From positions 1 to 56,923 of the forward strand of contig JAWUVI010000002.1 of NCBI GenBank assembly GCA_034112445.1: a stretch of 56,923 nt of DNA, written 5' to 3'. Below are positions 25,946-34,567 of the stretch, piece by piece. This stretch comes from Pelagadaptatus sp034112445. GTDB lineage: Bacteria > Pseudomonadota > Gammaproteobacteria > Pseudomonadales > Cellvibrionaceae. The notes under the pieces are model-generated. The model was not told the DNA's origin, searched no databases, and was given only the letters and a program-made list of their open reading frames with translations. The first letter of the stretch is position 1. Each line of letters begins with the position of its first letter. The translations under genes and the position numbers were made by a program.

Positions 25946-26338
25946 TCAAATAGTTTCTGCTTGATCAAATGTCGATTTATCAAAACGATCCGTCAAATAA
26001 TCGATGATGCTAGCCGAGTCATACATCCAGGTTATGTTGCCGTTATTGTCTTTGATTTTTAGGCAGGGCACTTTATATTTTTCACCACCTTGCATAAGTT
26101 CTTCTCGGCTCACAAGGCAGCGTTTGGCGTCGCGGCGTTCAATGTTGAGGCTCAAGCGTTTCATTTGTCTTCGAACCTTGACGCAAAACGGGCAAGCGTT
26201 GAATTCGTACAGCGTTAACTTTGTTGTTTCAGCATCAATAGCTGCTTGTGATTCTTGATCACGTTTGATCCCGCGAGGAGTTGTAATCCAATCAAGGGAA
26301 AGGATGAGTATGCCCAGAAACCAACGAATGATTGCCAT
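25946..26338 (-). CDS. Membrane-anchored glutaredoxin/GST N-domain protein
   Basis: A 130-residue protein with an N-terminal hydrophobic anchor (AIIRWFLGILILSLDWI) and a glutaredoxin-like domain with the redox motif CPFC in LYEFNACPFCVKVRRQM. The cis-proline segment KVPCLKI and the DSASIIDYLTDRF end resemble GST N-terminal domains. I chose the ATG at 26338 because GAGG lies eight bases upstream; a longer form from 26401 adds 21 unlikely residues. It is probably a cytoplasm-facing thiol oxidoreductase, and its partner is unknown. Confidence 0.78.
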   Translation of the reverse strand: MAIIRWFLGILILSLDWITTPRGIKRDQESQAAIDAETTKLTLYEFNACPFCVKVRRQMKRLSLNIERRDAKRCLVSREELMQGGEKYKVPCLKIKDNNGNITWMYDSASIIDYLTDRFDKSTFDQAETI

Positions 26339-26501
26339 AAAATTTGCCTCAATAAATGTGACGGCGATTGTAACATGGCACAGTTGGCATCCATAGTTCA
26401 TACGCCATGCTTATGCTAGCTATCAGTATAAAATTTATTTGTGTAATCTATTGTTAAATCATGGCGATCGTTACAGGTCGCCCAACATCATAAGGAATAG
26501 C

Positions 26502-26858
26502 ATGGAATATCGAAGTAGGCAGCTGGTTAAACCTGATGATCTCAACGCGTCTAACTCATTATTTGGTGGAAGATTACTGGCGTGGATTGATGAAGAAGCG
26601 GCTATCTTTGCTATGTGTCAGCTTGACCACAAAAATATTGTCACCGCGCACATGAGCTCAGTTAATTTCGAATCAAAAGCCTTGCAAGGCGATATCATTG
26701 AAATAGGTACAGAGGTAATGCGCATGGGCAGAAGCTCTATTACCATACGTTGCCATGCGCGTAATAAAACCACGCAAAAGGCGATACTTACGGTAGATGA
26801 AATGGTGTTTGTTTGTCTTGGCGATGATGGCAAGTCATTTGCTCATGGGAAATCTTAG
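26502..26858 (+). CDS. Hotdog-fold acyl-CoA thioesterase, YciA-like
   Basis: A 118-residue single-hotdog thioesterase that hydrolyses acyl-CoA to free acid and CoA. The hallmark N-terminal segment is NASNSLFGGRLLAWIDEEAA, where the catalytic Asn and Asp lie, followed by VTAHMSSVNFESKAL. The start at 26502 has AAGGA six bases upstream; an upstream ATG at 26439 lacks one. The next gene begins three bases after the stop, so the two are cotranscribed. Confidence 0.83.
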   Translation: MEYRSRQLVKPDDLNASNSLFGGRLLAWIDEEAAIFAMCQLDHKNIVTAHMSSVNFESKALQGDIIEIGTEVMRMGRSSITIRCHARNKTTQKAILTVDEMVFVCLGDDGKSFAHGKS

Positions 26859-26860
26859 GA

Positions 26861-27604
26861 ATGCTTCAGCCACTATTAAGACGCGGTGTTTTAACTGGAT
26901 GTGTGGCTTTTCTCACTAATTTATTTATTTTGAGTGCGTTTAGTTTTGCGGATTCTCCTACGCCTAAATTGAAAATAGCCCTAGTACAAATTGATGATTT
27001 GTTGGAAGCTCCAAATGAAGGTTTATTAGCCGGTTTTAGTCAGCGTATTATTTCATTAGCCGAAATTGATGCTGAATATATTATGGCTCCTGGGCAAAGA
27101 GATATCCATTTATTTAATGCTAATATTGTCGACGCTACTTTCCCAGATATTGGAAGTGAAGCTGCTTCAAACGTTTTATATACGGATGAAGTTGTTTTCG
27201 TTGACCGCTACATTTTTACGTTGACTGGTGCAAAACCGTTTACCGATGTGTCGCAATTGGCCGGCAAGCGATTAGGATTGGTTAATAGTTGGGCCTATGG
27301 TGATAATATTGAGTCTAGTACTGATATTAAAATTACTCGGGTAGTCAGCTTAACCTTGGCCGTTAAAATGATGAATCGGGAGCGTTTAGATGCTGTAATA
27401 GCAACGGTGCCGATTGTTACTTCAATCACTAAGACATTGAATGTACCGATGCTAAGTTATTCGCCCAAGCACCCTGTGCAAACGTTAGGTATGACTTATC
27501 GTCTTCACAGTAGTGAGCAAGGCCAGATATTAAAAAAGAAACTTGATAAGGCGATTCGGGTCTTTAGAGATACGACAGAGTTATCTGATTACGGGATTTA
27601 TTAA
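26861..27604 (+). CDS. Periplasmic solute-binding-like protein
   Basis: A 247-residue exported protein with an N-terminal hydrophobic signal (about residues 9-30, ending FSFADSP). The mature part reads like a short family 3 solute-binding protein: KIALVQIDDLLEAPNEG at the first strand, TDVSQLAGKRLGLVNSWAYG at the hinge, and RERLDAVIATVPIV. It starts directly after the thioesterase stop with TTAGGA as ribosome-binding site. No transporter subunits are adjacent, as for the protein at 20613-21446. Ligand unknown. Confidence 0.65.
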   Translation: MLQPLLRRGVLTGCVAFLTNLFILSAFSFADSPTPKLKIALVQIDDLLEAPNEGLLAGFSQRIISLAEIDAEYIMAPGQRDIHLFNANIVDATFPDIGSEAASNVLYTDEVVFVDRYIFTLTGAKPFTDVSQLAGKRLGLVNSWAYGDNIESSTDIKITRVVSLTLAVKMMNRERLDAVIATVPIVTSITKTLNVPMLSYSPKHPVQTLGMTYRLHSSEQGQILKKKLDKAIRVFRDTTELSDYGIY

Positions 27605-27616
27605 TCTCATCTTAAT

Positions 27617-28873
27617 TTATCGATGCGCTAGTGCGTTTATCACAATATTCCTAGGTGTGACTTTCTTGTCGCAAAATATAGACACTTGAACTTGATAGCC
27701 TTGCTGCTCTAAAAATAATGCCCTATCTAAAGTCAGCCAATTTTCGAGCGGCAGCTTGAAGGCTTTGCGAAGCAGTTCGAGCCGTCTGATTTGTTGTTGA
27801 GCGTGCAAAGCTTTACTCAAATAGGCGGCTTTCTGTTCGAGAAGGTTCTGCAAGGGGGCGGGTGATAGTGATTTAACCTCGATCGCCCAGCGCACGAAAT
27901 TATCAAAATCACCACTAAACAGCGACTTAGGGCAAGAGGGCAAAGCGAAATACACTTCGCTTTGGTGTGCTTTTTGGTACATAAAACTAAACGCTAGACG
28001 CCATTGTTGCTCAGTGTTTCTGAGTCGAGCGATTCGCTTTCCTCCGGTGATAACTTCTTCGGTGGCCAGGTGTAAATCATTACGACTGAGTTTTAGCGTT
28101 GAGTTAATGGCTTGCTTTGATAAAGGCTGATAATAATCGGAAGTGATCTTGTGGTAGCAGCACGGTGATACCAATATTTGGGTTGCGTGATGCTTACTGG
28201 CTTGTTGTAACAAACTGATGTGTAGGTCTCCGCAGGCGTGCAATGCGGTATGGCAGCTATTGTCCAGTATTAGATCCGCCGGTAGCGGAGTTAAAACATC
28301 GTGCTGGCGGAACTCTACATTCAACTCAAGGCTGTCAGCCTTTTGTTGACCGGCGAGGCATAAATCTCTATCCCATTCTAAGCAGGTGGTCGGTTGATTG
28401 ATTCGTCGTGCCAGCTCGCAGCCTAAATGCCCTTTGCCTGAACACCAATCGATAATGTGTGTGTGATTGTGGCCAAGGTATTGACTGAAGGCTTCTATTT
28501 GTTGCCATTTTCTCCCAGGGATGCCGTTGGAATTAAAGGCGTTACTTTGTGCTTGTGCTAGTGATATGGGATGGGAGTGAAAAATGGTTTTTGACAACGC
28601 TGAGGTGCTAATCAAGTCAGCGGCTATTTCGGGCGCGTACGGTTTTAGCCAGTCAATAAACTGGTGTGGCTCGAGTTCAAATTGGAGTACTTGTTCGTTT
28701 GTTAAATCTTCAAGCGCTTTTTGTAATTTTGGGTGAGTTTGTGTCCAGCCACAATTTTGATTCACGAAGGGGCGTGGTTTCCAGAGTGGTTGGCATTTGT
28801 CGAGTAAAGCATCTAGAGCCAAAAAGGCCTGAGTGAAATGTTGGTTGACGGTATTATTTTTTATTGTGTGCAT
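27617..28873 (-). CDS. SAM-dependent methyltransferase, METTL25/RRNAD1-like
   Basis: A 418-residue protein with a central Rossmann methyltransferase domain. The SAM motif I is IIDWCSGKGHLGCELARR, the acidic loop LEWDRDL follows, and LHACGDLHISLL with VSPCCYHKI marks the methyltransferase-32-type group. The N-terminal 150 residues and the C-terminal 120 residues have no motif I recognise. A rRNA or other RNA/protein substrate is possible; none can be assigned. It is convergent with the binding-protein gene, 13 bases apart. Confidence 0.72.
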   Translation of the reverse strand: MHTIKNNTVNQHFTQAFLALDALLDKCQPLWKPRPFVNQNCGWTQTHPKLQKALEDLTNEQVLQFELEPHQFIDWLKPYAPEIAADLISTSALSKTIFHSHPISLAQAQSNAFNSNGIPGRKWQQIEAFSQYLGHNHTHIIDWCSGKGHLGCELARRINQPTTCLEWDRDLCLAGQQKADSLELNVEFRQHDVLTPLPADLILDNSCHTALHACGDLHISLLQQASKHHATQILVSPCCYHKITSDYYQPLSKQAINSTLKLSRNDLHLATEEVITGGKRIARLRNTEQQWRLAFSFMYQKAHQSEVYFALPSCPKSLFSGDFDNFVRWAIEVKSLSPAPLQNLLEQKAAYLSKALHAQQQIRRLELLRKAFKLPLENWLTLDRALFLEQQGYQVQVSIFCDKKVTPRNIVINALAHR

Positions 28874-28920
28874 TATGGAGGATTGAGTCTGGAGTGGGTA
28901 TTGAGCGGTGCAGGTGAATT

Positions 28921-28950
28921 ATTGGAGGTGTTTTTTAAAACGCCCCCAAT
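28921..28950 (-). terminator. Imperfect stem-loop downstream of yghU
   Basis: ATTGGAGGTG and CGCCCCCAAT pair with one mismatch and one wobble around the self-complementary TTTTTTAAAA. It lies 24 bases beyond the minus-strand yghU stop and could end that transcript. It has no clean T run after the stem, so confidence is limited. Confidence 0.4.
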
Positions 28951-28973
28951 ATCAAGGTTTTACTGGTGGTTAT

Positions 28974-29810
28974 TTAGTCTAGGTCACTAGCATCATGGCG
29001 GTTATGCAACGGCTCTTCGCCCCAGGTGCGATTGACTTTTTGGCCGCGTTTAACGGCAGGTCGGGCACCAATTTCTTGCGCCCAGCGTACGACATGAGTA
29101 TACGATGCGACGTCTAAAAATTCGGCAGATTCGTAGAGTAAGCCTTTCACTAGTGCGCCGTACCAAGGGTAATTGGCCATGTCGGCAATGGTGTATTCAT
29201 CACCGCAGAGAAAGCGATTTGCGGCAAGGTGACGATCCAGCACATCTAATTGCCGTTTTACTTCCATCGCGTACCGATTGATGGGGTACTCAAACTTCTC
29301 TGGTGCATACGCATAAAAATGTCCAAAACCTCCTCCCAGAAAAGGACAGCTGCCGACTTGCCAAAATAGCCACGACATACACTCTGCCCGCATTGATGGT
29401 TCGGTAGGTAAAAAGGCACTGAACTTTTCGGCCAAATAAACCAGTATTGCGCCGGATTCAAAAATGCGGGTAGGTGGGGTCGTGCTGTGATCAAACAGTG
29501 CAGGGATTTTTGAGTTAGGGTTAACTTCGGTGAAACCGCTACTAAACTGCTCACCTTCAAATATGTTGACTAGCCAAGCATCGTATTCAGCCTCGTTATT
29601 GCCCAGAGCCAGTAACTCTTCAAAGAGGATGGTTACTTTTACGCCATTGGGGGTGCCGACGGAATAGAGCTGAAAGGGGTGCTTACCAACAGACAACTCT
29701 TTATCGTGAGTTGGTCCAGCTATGGGCCTATTAATGTTGGCGAATTTACCGCCGTTTTTGTCGTCCCATTTCCAAACTTTGGGTGGTGTGTAGCTGTCTG
29801 TATCGCTCAT
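28974..29810 (-). CDS. yghU: Glutathione-dependent disulfide-bond oxidoreductase, YghU-type GST
   Basis: A 278-residue glutathione transferase homologue of the Nu class, with disulfide-bond reductase activity toward small disulfides. The opening PPKVWKWDDKNGGKFANINR and the PVGKHPFQLYS-like segment are almost diagnostic of YghU/YfcG. The thioredoxin-fold domain has NPNSKIPALFDH and ESGAILVYLAEKF; the helical domain has GGGFGHFYAYAPEK and DEYTIADMANYPW. The ending HNRHDASDLD matches the family tail. It is a single gene, probably in redox defence. Confidence 0.92.
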   Translation of the reverse strand: MSDTDSYTPPKVWKWDDKNGGKFANINRPIAGPTHDKELSVGKHPFQLYSVGTPNGVKVTILFEELLALGNNEAEYDAWLVNIFEGEQFSSGFTEVNPNSKIPALFDHSTTPPTRIFESGAILVYLAEKFSAFLPTEPSMRAECMSWLFWQVGSCPFLGGGFGHFYAYAPEKFEYPINRYAMEVKRQLDVLDRHLAANRFLCGDEYTIADMANYPWYGALVKGLLYESAEFLDVASYTHVVRWAQEIGARPAVKRGQKVNRTWGEEPLHNRHDASDLD

Positions 29811-29993
29811 AGGAGGTGCCTTAAGGGGGGGGTTAAAATATAGCTGTTAATATAGCCGCCACTTGCTCGGTTTACTTGTAATAAAACGCAAAGGGTTAAT
29901 TATTCACAAACATCCAGTAACAGTAACAGGCTAAATTGTTTGGTTAGCTGGTGGTATGATCTGCCCTGACGTGGACGTTATTGAAGCGACTTA

Positions 29994-30227
29994 TCATTGA
30001 AACCACTCATCCAATTGCTCTGTCGTGGGGATGCCGCCACTGTGAACTAACTTCTCATCAATAATGACGGCAGGTGTTCTCATCACCCCATATTGCATGA
30101 TCACTTCTGCGCTGGTTTCTTTAACAACCGTTGCGCTTATATTTTTAGCTTGCGTGTAAGCCGTAATCTTTTCGGCAGTCTTGGTGCATTTTGTGCAGCC
30201 GCTGCCGAGTACTTGTACCGTAAACAT
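29994..30227 (-). CDS. Small thioredoxin-like protein, TM0996/MTH895 type
   Basis: A 77-residue minimal thioredoxin fold with the redox pair in GSGCTKCTKTAE, and the cis-proline segment VMRTPAVIIDEKLV. This small family commonly sits next to YraQ-type permeases, and the permease gene is nine bases upstream in the same operon. It could reduce a substrate or a cysteine of the permease, but the physiological reaction is not known from sequence. Confidence 0.85.
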   Translation of the reverse strand: MFTVQVLGSGCTKCTKTAEKITAYTQAKNISATVVKETSAEVIMQYGVMRTPAVIIDEKLVHSGGIPTTEQLDEWFQ

Positions 30228-30236
30228 AATAAATCC

Positions 30237-31232
30237 TCAGATGATGGGGGCTAAAAAATTAAAGATCCAGCCGATAAGGGTGAATGCCAATAGCAGCATG
30301 ATAAAAAGTATGGCCAGTAGGCGCCACTGCATAACTTGCTTGAGTAGAATGAATTCGGGAAAGCTAGCGGCCACAGTGCTCATGCAAAAAGCTAAGGTTG
30401 TTCCAACCGGTAAACCTTTAACAATGAGGCTCTCCATCACAGGAATAACGCCAGTTGCATTCGAATATAAAGGGATGCCCAATAACACCGCCGCCGGTAC
30501 TGACCACCATTGGCCATCACCAAGGTGAGACTCAATCCAGCCGTCAGGAACAAATCCATGGAGTCCAGCGCCAAGGCCAACTCCAACGATTACCCACTTC
30601 CATACTCGGCCAAAAATCTCGCTGGTTTCTTGTTTGGCAAATTGATGGCGCAGTTTAAAGGCCAGGGCATTTGATTGCCCTGATTCACTTGCTGTGTCAT
30701 TGGTGGCGTTGGCTGCTTTGAGTGCTTTTGCTGCAAACGATTGCAGCCACTTCTCCGCGTGAATTAAGTCAAGAAAAGCCCCGCCCAGTATGCCAACGGC
30801 TATGCCCACCAGTACGTACATCAGGGTAAATTGCCATCCCAGCAAGCTCACCAGCAGCAGTATGGCTACCTCATTAATCAGAGGGGAGGTCAATAAGAAA
30901 GACATGGTGATGCCTACGGGGATGCCGGCTGAGGTGAACCCTAAAAAAACCGGAATACTAGAGCAGGAACAAAAAGGTGTGATTGCACCGAATCCAGCGC
31001 CCATAACATAACCCAGACCTTTGTTTTTACCTGCTAGGTAGTTACGTACTTTTTCTATATTTAAAGAGGCCCGCAGTAGGGCAATGAGATAGATCATGAC
31101 GACTAGCAGGACAAATATTTTGCTAACGTCTTCCACAAAAAAATGAAGTGCATCACCCAATTTGGTTTCTGGGGATAATCCAAGTTGGCCGTAGATTAAC
31201 CAGCTGGCAAAATCAGTAAATACTTGAAACAT
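30237..31232 (-). CDS. YraQ/DUF318-type membrane permease
   Basis: A 331-residue membrane protein with about eight hydrophobic segments in two related halves. The family motif GAITPFCSCSSIPVFLG, with its cysteine pair, lies near residue 85, and LLTSPLINEVAILLL follows. The second half carries GIPLYSNATGVIPVMESL. These permeases are annotated as predicted transporters, often near ArsR or thioredoxin-like proteins; the substrate is uncertain. It forms a two-gene operon with the downstream small thioredoxin-like protein. Confidence 0.85.
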   Translation of the reverse strand: MFQVFTDFASWLIYGQLGLSPETKLGDALHFFVEDVSKIFVLLVVMIYLIALLRASLNIEKVRNYLAGKNKGLGYVMGAGFGAITPFCSCSSIPVFLGFTSAGIPVGITMSFLLTSPLINEVAILLLVSLLGWQFTLMYVLVGIAVGILGGAFLDLIHAEKWLQSFAAKALKAANATNDTASESGQSNALAFKLRHQFAKQETSEIFGRVWKWVIVGVGLGAGLHGFVPDGWIESHLGDGQWWSVPAAVLLGIPLYSNATGVIPVMESLIVKGLPVGTTLAFCMSTVAASFPEFILLKQVMQWRLLAILFIMLLLAFTLIGWIFNFLAPII

Positions 31233-31263
31233 AGAGTGTAGACATCCTTAATTATACGTTTGG

Positions 31264-31704
31264 TTAAAGTCGGATGGCGCTTGCGACGGCTCTTGCAATG
31301 AGTCTGCCTGAAGTACTTTTAATTGTCCCCTGGGTAGCGAACATTCTTTTTCCTGCGTGATCGACTTGGGCTTCAATAATCAGCTCTTCATCGGCCTCAC
31401 GCACGGCACCAATAAACTTGATGGTGAGGTCTGTCATTGTATGAAGCTCACCCGCGCCCAGCTTGGTCATTACGGCGGCGCCCATTGCGGTATCAATTAA
31501 AGAGGCCAAAATACCACCGTGGAGTGAGCCGATTAAATTTTGGTGCCGATCTTTAGGTGTGTAGCGATACACCACGGCTCCATCACTAATGGAGTCAATG
31601 GTGTAACTGAGGTTTTCTGCCATACCGGTGCGCTGCTCTAAAGCTTCAAACTTTCTAATACGCTGCATGCCAGTAAGGTGTTTCTCTTGGGCCCAATCAG
31701 TCAT
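31264..31704 (-). CDS. PaaI-type hotdog thioesterase
   Basis: A 146-residue hotdog protein. The motif NLIGSLHGGILASLIDTAMGAA contains the HGG and Asp typical of PaaI-like acyl-CoA thioesterases acting on aromatic or hydroxylated acyl-CoAs, and LHTMTDLTIKFIGAV follows. Its start codon is exactly where a decayed copy of the AMP-ligase 3' end begins, so it was probably once the gene directly after a ligase in a minus-strand operon. It may belong functionally to the catabolic cluster. Confidence 0.82.
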   Translation of the reverse strand: MTDWAQEKHLTGMQRIRKFEALEQRTGMAENLSYTIDSISDGAVVYRYTPKDRHQNLIGSLHGGILASLIDTAMGAAVMTKLGAGELHTMTDLTIKFIGAVREADEELIIEAQVDHAGKRMFATQGTIKSTSGRLIARAVASAIRL

Positions 31705-31920
31705 GGATGTATACCTAATGTTGTGTCGCTATGGGTTGTTATTTGATTTTGGCATTAAGGTTAAAGGCTTTCACTTCCAGACGCTAAACGCGGCGCATTC
31801 CGCAAGTCCCGTAGCGGCCATTAAAGCATTATCAGCTTCGGCAGGATAAACATTAAACCCTCCATAAATAATGAGCTTTTTATGGCGACCTTGCAAAAAT
31901 AAATATGAATTACCGTCTGA
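31705..31920 (-). pseudogene. Decayed 3' remnant of an AMP-ligase gene
   Basis: This stretch matches the 3' end of the intact ligase at 34562-36148. Translated on the minus strand it gives GGFNVYPAEADNALMAA, against GGFNVYPAEVENALMAV in the ligase, preceded by YLFLQGRHKKLIIY (ligase YLFLQGRSKELIIS). About 205 bases corresponding to 34607-34811 are deleted, and the last residues then appear in another frame as LEVKAFNLNAKIK and a stop (ligase REVKSFILNNKIK). Similarity fades above 31920. Bases 31921-32069 hold only the presumed promoter of the TonB receptor, with a small inverted repeat CTACA-GTT-TGTAG at 32019-32031. Confidence 0.88.
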
Positions 31921-32069
31921 TTTAGATCGCCATGGGGGTAGATGGTCGATGAGCTGATAATTTAAGTCGATAATGTAAATTTAACCTTTGTTATTTACGC
32001 AAAATACCTCTGTGACTGCTACAGTTTGTAGTACTGCAGTTAAGCAATATAAAGTGCCCTGAGAGTCTT

Positions 32070-34442
32070 ATGCGACCTTACAAAATATTCCTTCTAGCTC
32101 TAGTGGGCCTTACTCCCTCAATCGCTTTTGCGGCATTGGCAAAGGACATATTTTCTTTGTCACTTGAAGAGCTGTTATCAATAGAGCTTTCTACTGGCAG
32201 CCTCCTCAGTAACGATATTAATGAGTCCGCATCAGCCATCACCGTTATCAGACGTGACCAAATAGAAATCTCTGGTGCTAAGAATTTAGCCAACCTTTTA
32301 GAGCAGCATGTTCCCGGTATGATGCTGATGTCTCACTCAGAGGGAGACAAGATTGGATTGAGGGGGCATATAGCTGCAGAGAATTATAAGCTGTTGTTGC
32401 TGGTTAATGGCAAAAACATCACCAACATGATTTATGAAGGTGCCATTTTAGAGATTGATCAGTGGGAGATGGGCGATATAGAAAGAGTGGAAGTTATTCG
32501 CGGGCCAGGATCGGTAACCTACGGTACAGGCGCTATTGCTGGTGTTATTAATATCATCACCAAGACCTCAAAAGATGACTTACCCACTCTGTCCGTTTCC
32601 GTTTCCAACAACTCTACCTACGACAGTGACGGGATCAGTTTTCAGTTTTCCAAATCATCCGAAAAACTTGGGGTTTATGGCTTTTTATCTTATCGAGAAA
32701 CCGACGGATACGATCGCCCAGATTATTTCCGCCTCAGCGAAAGTGCCACCTACGATGGCAATTATATCGGACAACGAATGTCCGACACGCTTGGGCCACA
32801 AGATTACCTCGCTGACGGCATTGGTCGCCCACAAATAAAAGCGCATTTAGATATCAACTATGGTGAGAATTTTAATGCTTGGATGCGCTACACCCAGAGT
32901 GGTCAGACAGAGGCATTCAATAAGACCAAAACGTATGAGTATGATGCCTTTGGCAATCCAACGGATTTGAAAAATAATCATTCTACGAGCACTCGCAGCT
33001 TCATACTCTCATCGGACTACAAGATTCCTCTCAACGATACTTCATCGGTTAAAACGTCTTTAACATTTGATTCGCAAGAGTATATACGTCGTAAGCTAAG
33101 TGGGACTGGAGAAGAGGATGACATCGATAGCATTGCAGACTATGCCTTCACTCAAAGTCGCCTTACCAGCACTACCTTGTACCACTGGTCAAATAGTGCG
33201 TTTGATCTGGTCGCCGGCTACGAATATAAAGTCATTAAAATGGAGGCTCCTTGGGGGAAAAGTGACGATGAACTTCTGGTGAAAGAAAATCCTTATCTGT
33301 TTGTTAATGATATCGACACCACCGAGTTTCCACACCTAGTTGGCTCTAGGACGGTTGTCGAAGTTGGTAGCGGTTTAACTTTTCAAACTCATTCACATCT
33401 TCTGGAAAGTAATTACAAGCTTACCGAGAATGTTTCGTTTCAGTACGCGCACCGCATAGATTTCCCTGATGTGTCTTCTAAGATGTTTTCACCTCGGTTG
33501 TCAGTTTTAACGAATTTTGATGACAGCACGTTGGTTGCAACAGTACAAAGAGCTCAAAGAATGATGCCTTTAAGAGCTCAATATTTGGATGATAAATTTG
33601 GCGACGGGGGATCTAGACACGAGACTATCGACGGGCTGGAACTCTCTTACACTCTATCTCCGGCTGATAATACAACGCTCAATGTCCGCAGTTATTACAA
33701 CGAAGTCAGCGCGGTAGGTTACACCGGCCAAAGACTAGAATTCCTGACTGACATTGAGTTATTTGGCTTGGAATTGGTTGGCACTTATAAATATAACGAT
33801 ATCGAAATAACCATCAATCATTCTTATTTAGATACTCTTGACGTGCAAATGAATGACGAGCTAAAAGATGGCAGCTCAAGAAACAATATTTCTTACGCCG
33901 ATTATTACTACCAAACCGGTGGCAGCTTAGGTACGGGTAGCGATATTCCTTTGTTACTTGAAAGTTACGGGGACAGTTTAAATAACTGGTCGAACAACTC
34001 AACGAAAATTTTATACACCCAAAAATTTCTGGATCGTCGTTTAACCCTACATCTCAATGCGCAAATATTCTGGGACTACGAAGGCTCTTACGATGAATTA
34101 AGGATGTATGAACGGGCTTACAACAGCTACGACACAACAACGCTTTCTGTTGCCGATAAAGCAAAATTCGATGAACAAAAAGCTATTTTCGAGAGAGAAA
34201 AGCAAGCGCTGGAAGATGAAGACGCCTACAAAATTGACTACGCCCTGAATGCAGCCATTAGTTATACGTGGTCAAAGAATAAAAATTATTCGTTTACTGC
34301 AAAGTTTTTCGCCGACAACATTTTAAATTCTAAAAAACGATACGAAGTCAGTACCGGATCGGGCGGATTTCTTCCTGCCCGTTTATCGTTCATGGAAGAA
34401 CCGGTTAGCTATGGTTTGTCTTTTAAATTGGACTACAAATAA
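32070..34442 (+). CDS. TonB-dependent outer-membrane receptor
   Basis: A 790-residue outer-membrane receptor. A signal peptide (about residues 1-21, ending AFAA) precedes a segment FSLSLEELLSIELS seen in many receptors. The plug domain spans roughly residues 50-175 and includes IERVEVIRGPGSVTYG and GVINIITKTS. The rest reads as alternating barrel strands to the end. The C-terminal residue is Lys after LDY, not the common Phe. The substrate is unknown. The gene faces opposite to its neighbours and lies between the decayed and intact ligase copies, so it probably entered by recombination. Confidence 0.9.
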   Translation: MRPYKIFLLALVGLTPSIAFAALAKDIFSLSLEELLSIELSTGSLLSNDINESASAITVIRRDQIEISGAKNLANLLEQHVPGMMLMSHSEGDKIGLRGHIAAENYKLLLLVNGKNITNMIYEGAILEIDQWEMGDIERVEVIRGPGSVTYGTGAIAGVINIITKTSKDDLPTLSVSVSNNSTYDSDGISFQFSKSSEKLGVYGFLSYRETDGYDRPDYFRLSESATYDGNYIGQRMSDTLGPQDYLADGIGRPQIKAHLDINYGENFNAWMRYTQSGQTEAFNKTKTYEYDAFGNPTDLKNNHSTSTRSFILSSDYKIPLNDTSSVKTSLTFDSQEYIRRKLSGTGEEDDIDSIADYAFTQSRLTSTTLYHWSNSAFDLVAGYEYKVIKMEAPWGKSDDELLVKENPYLFVNDIDTTEFPHLVGSRTVVEVGSGLTFQTHSHLLESNYKLTENVSFQYAHRIDFPDVSSKMFSPRLSVLTNFDDSTLVATVQRAQRMMPLRAQYLDDKFGDGGSRHETIDGLELSYTLSPADNTTLNVRSYYNEVSAVGYTGQRLEFLTDIELFGLELVGTYKYNDIEITINHSYLDTLDVQMNDELKDGSSRNNISYADYYYQTGGSLGTGSDIPLLLESYGDSLNNWSNNSTKILYTQKFLDRRLTLHLNAQIFWDYEGSYDELRMYERAYNSYDTTTLSVADKAKFDEQKAIFEREKQALEDEDAYKIDYALNAAISYTWSKNKNYSFTAKFFADNILNSKKRYEVSTGSGGFLPARLSFMEEPVSYGLSFKLDYK

Positions 34443-34533
34443 TCATAATTAAGCACGTTAAAGGTATTTTATAATGCTCAATAAAGGCAATTTTTGCCCC
34501 TAATTTGGCATGGATGTATACCTAACCTGTGTC

Positions 34534-34567
34534 GATTTAGGTTGTCATTTGATTTAGGTTGTCATTT
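34534..34567 (+). repeat. 17-bp tandem repeat at the ligase stop
   Basis: GATTTAGGTTGTCATTT occurs twice exactly, back to back, and a third partial GATTT follows. The second copy contains the stop codon of the ligase (34562-34564, minus strand). The decayed copy at 31.7 kb has the unit only once, so the doubling came after the two copies separated. Confidence 0.85.

Noticed and set aside
31628..31849. 73-residue plus-strand frame at the thioesterase start
   Set aside because: It crosses the antisense of the thioesterase and the ligase remnant; the remnant explains the sequence better.
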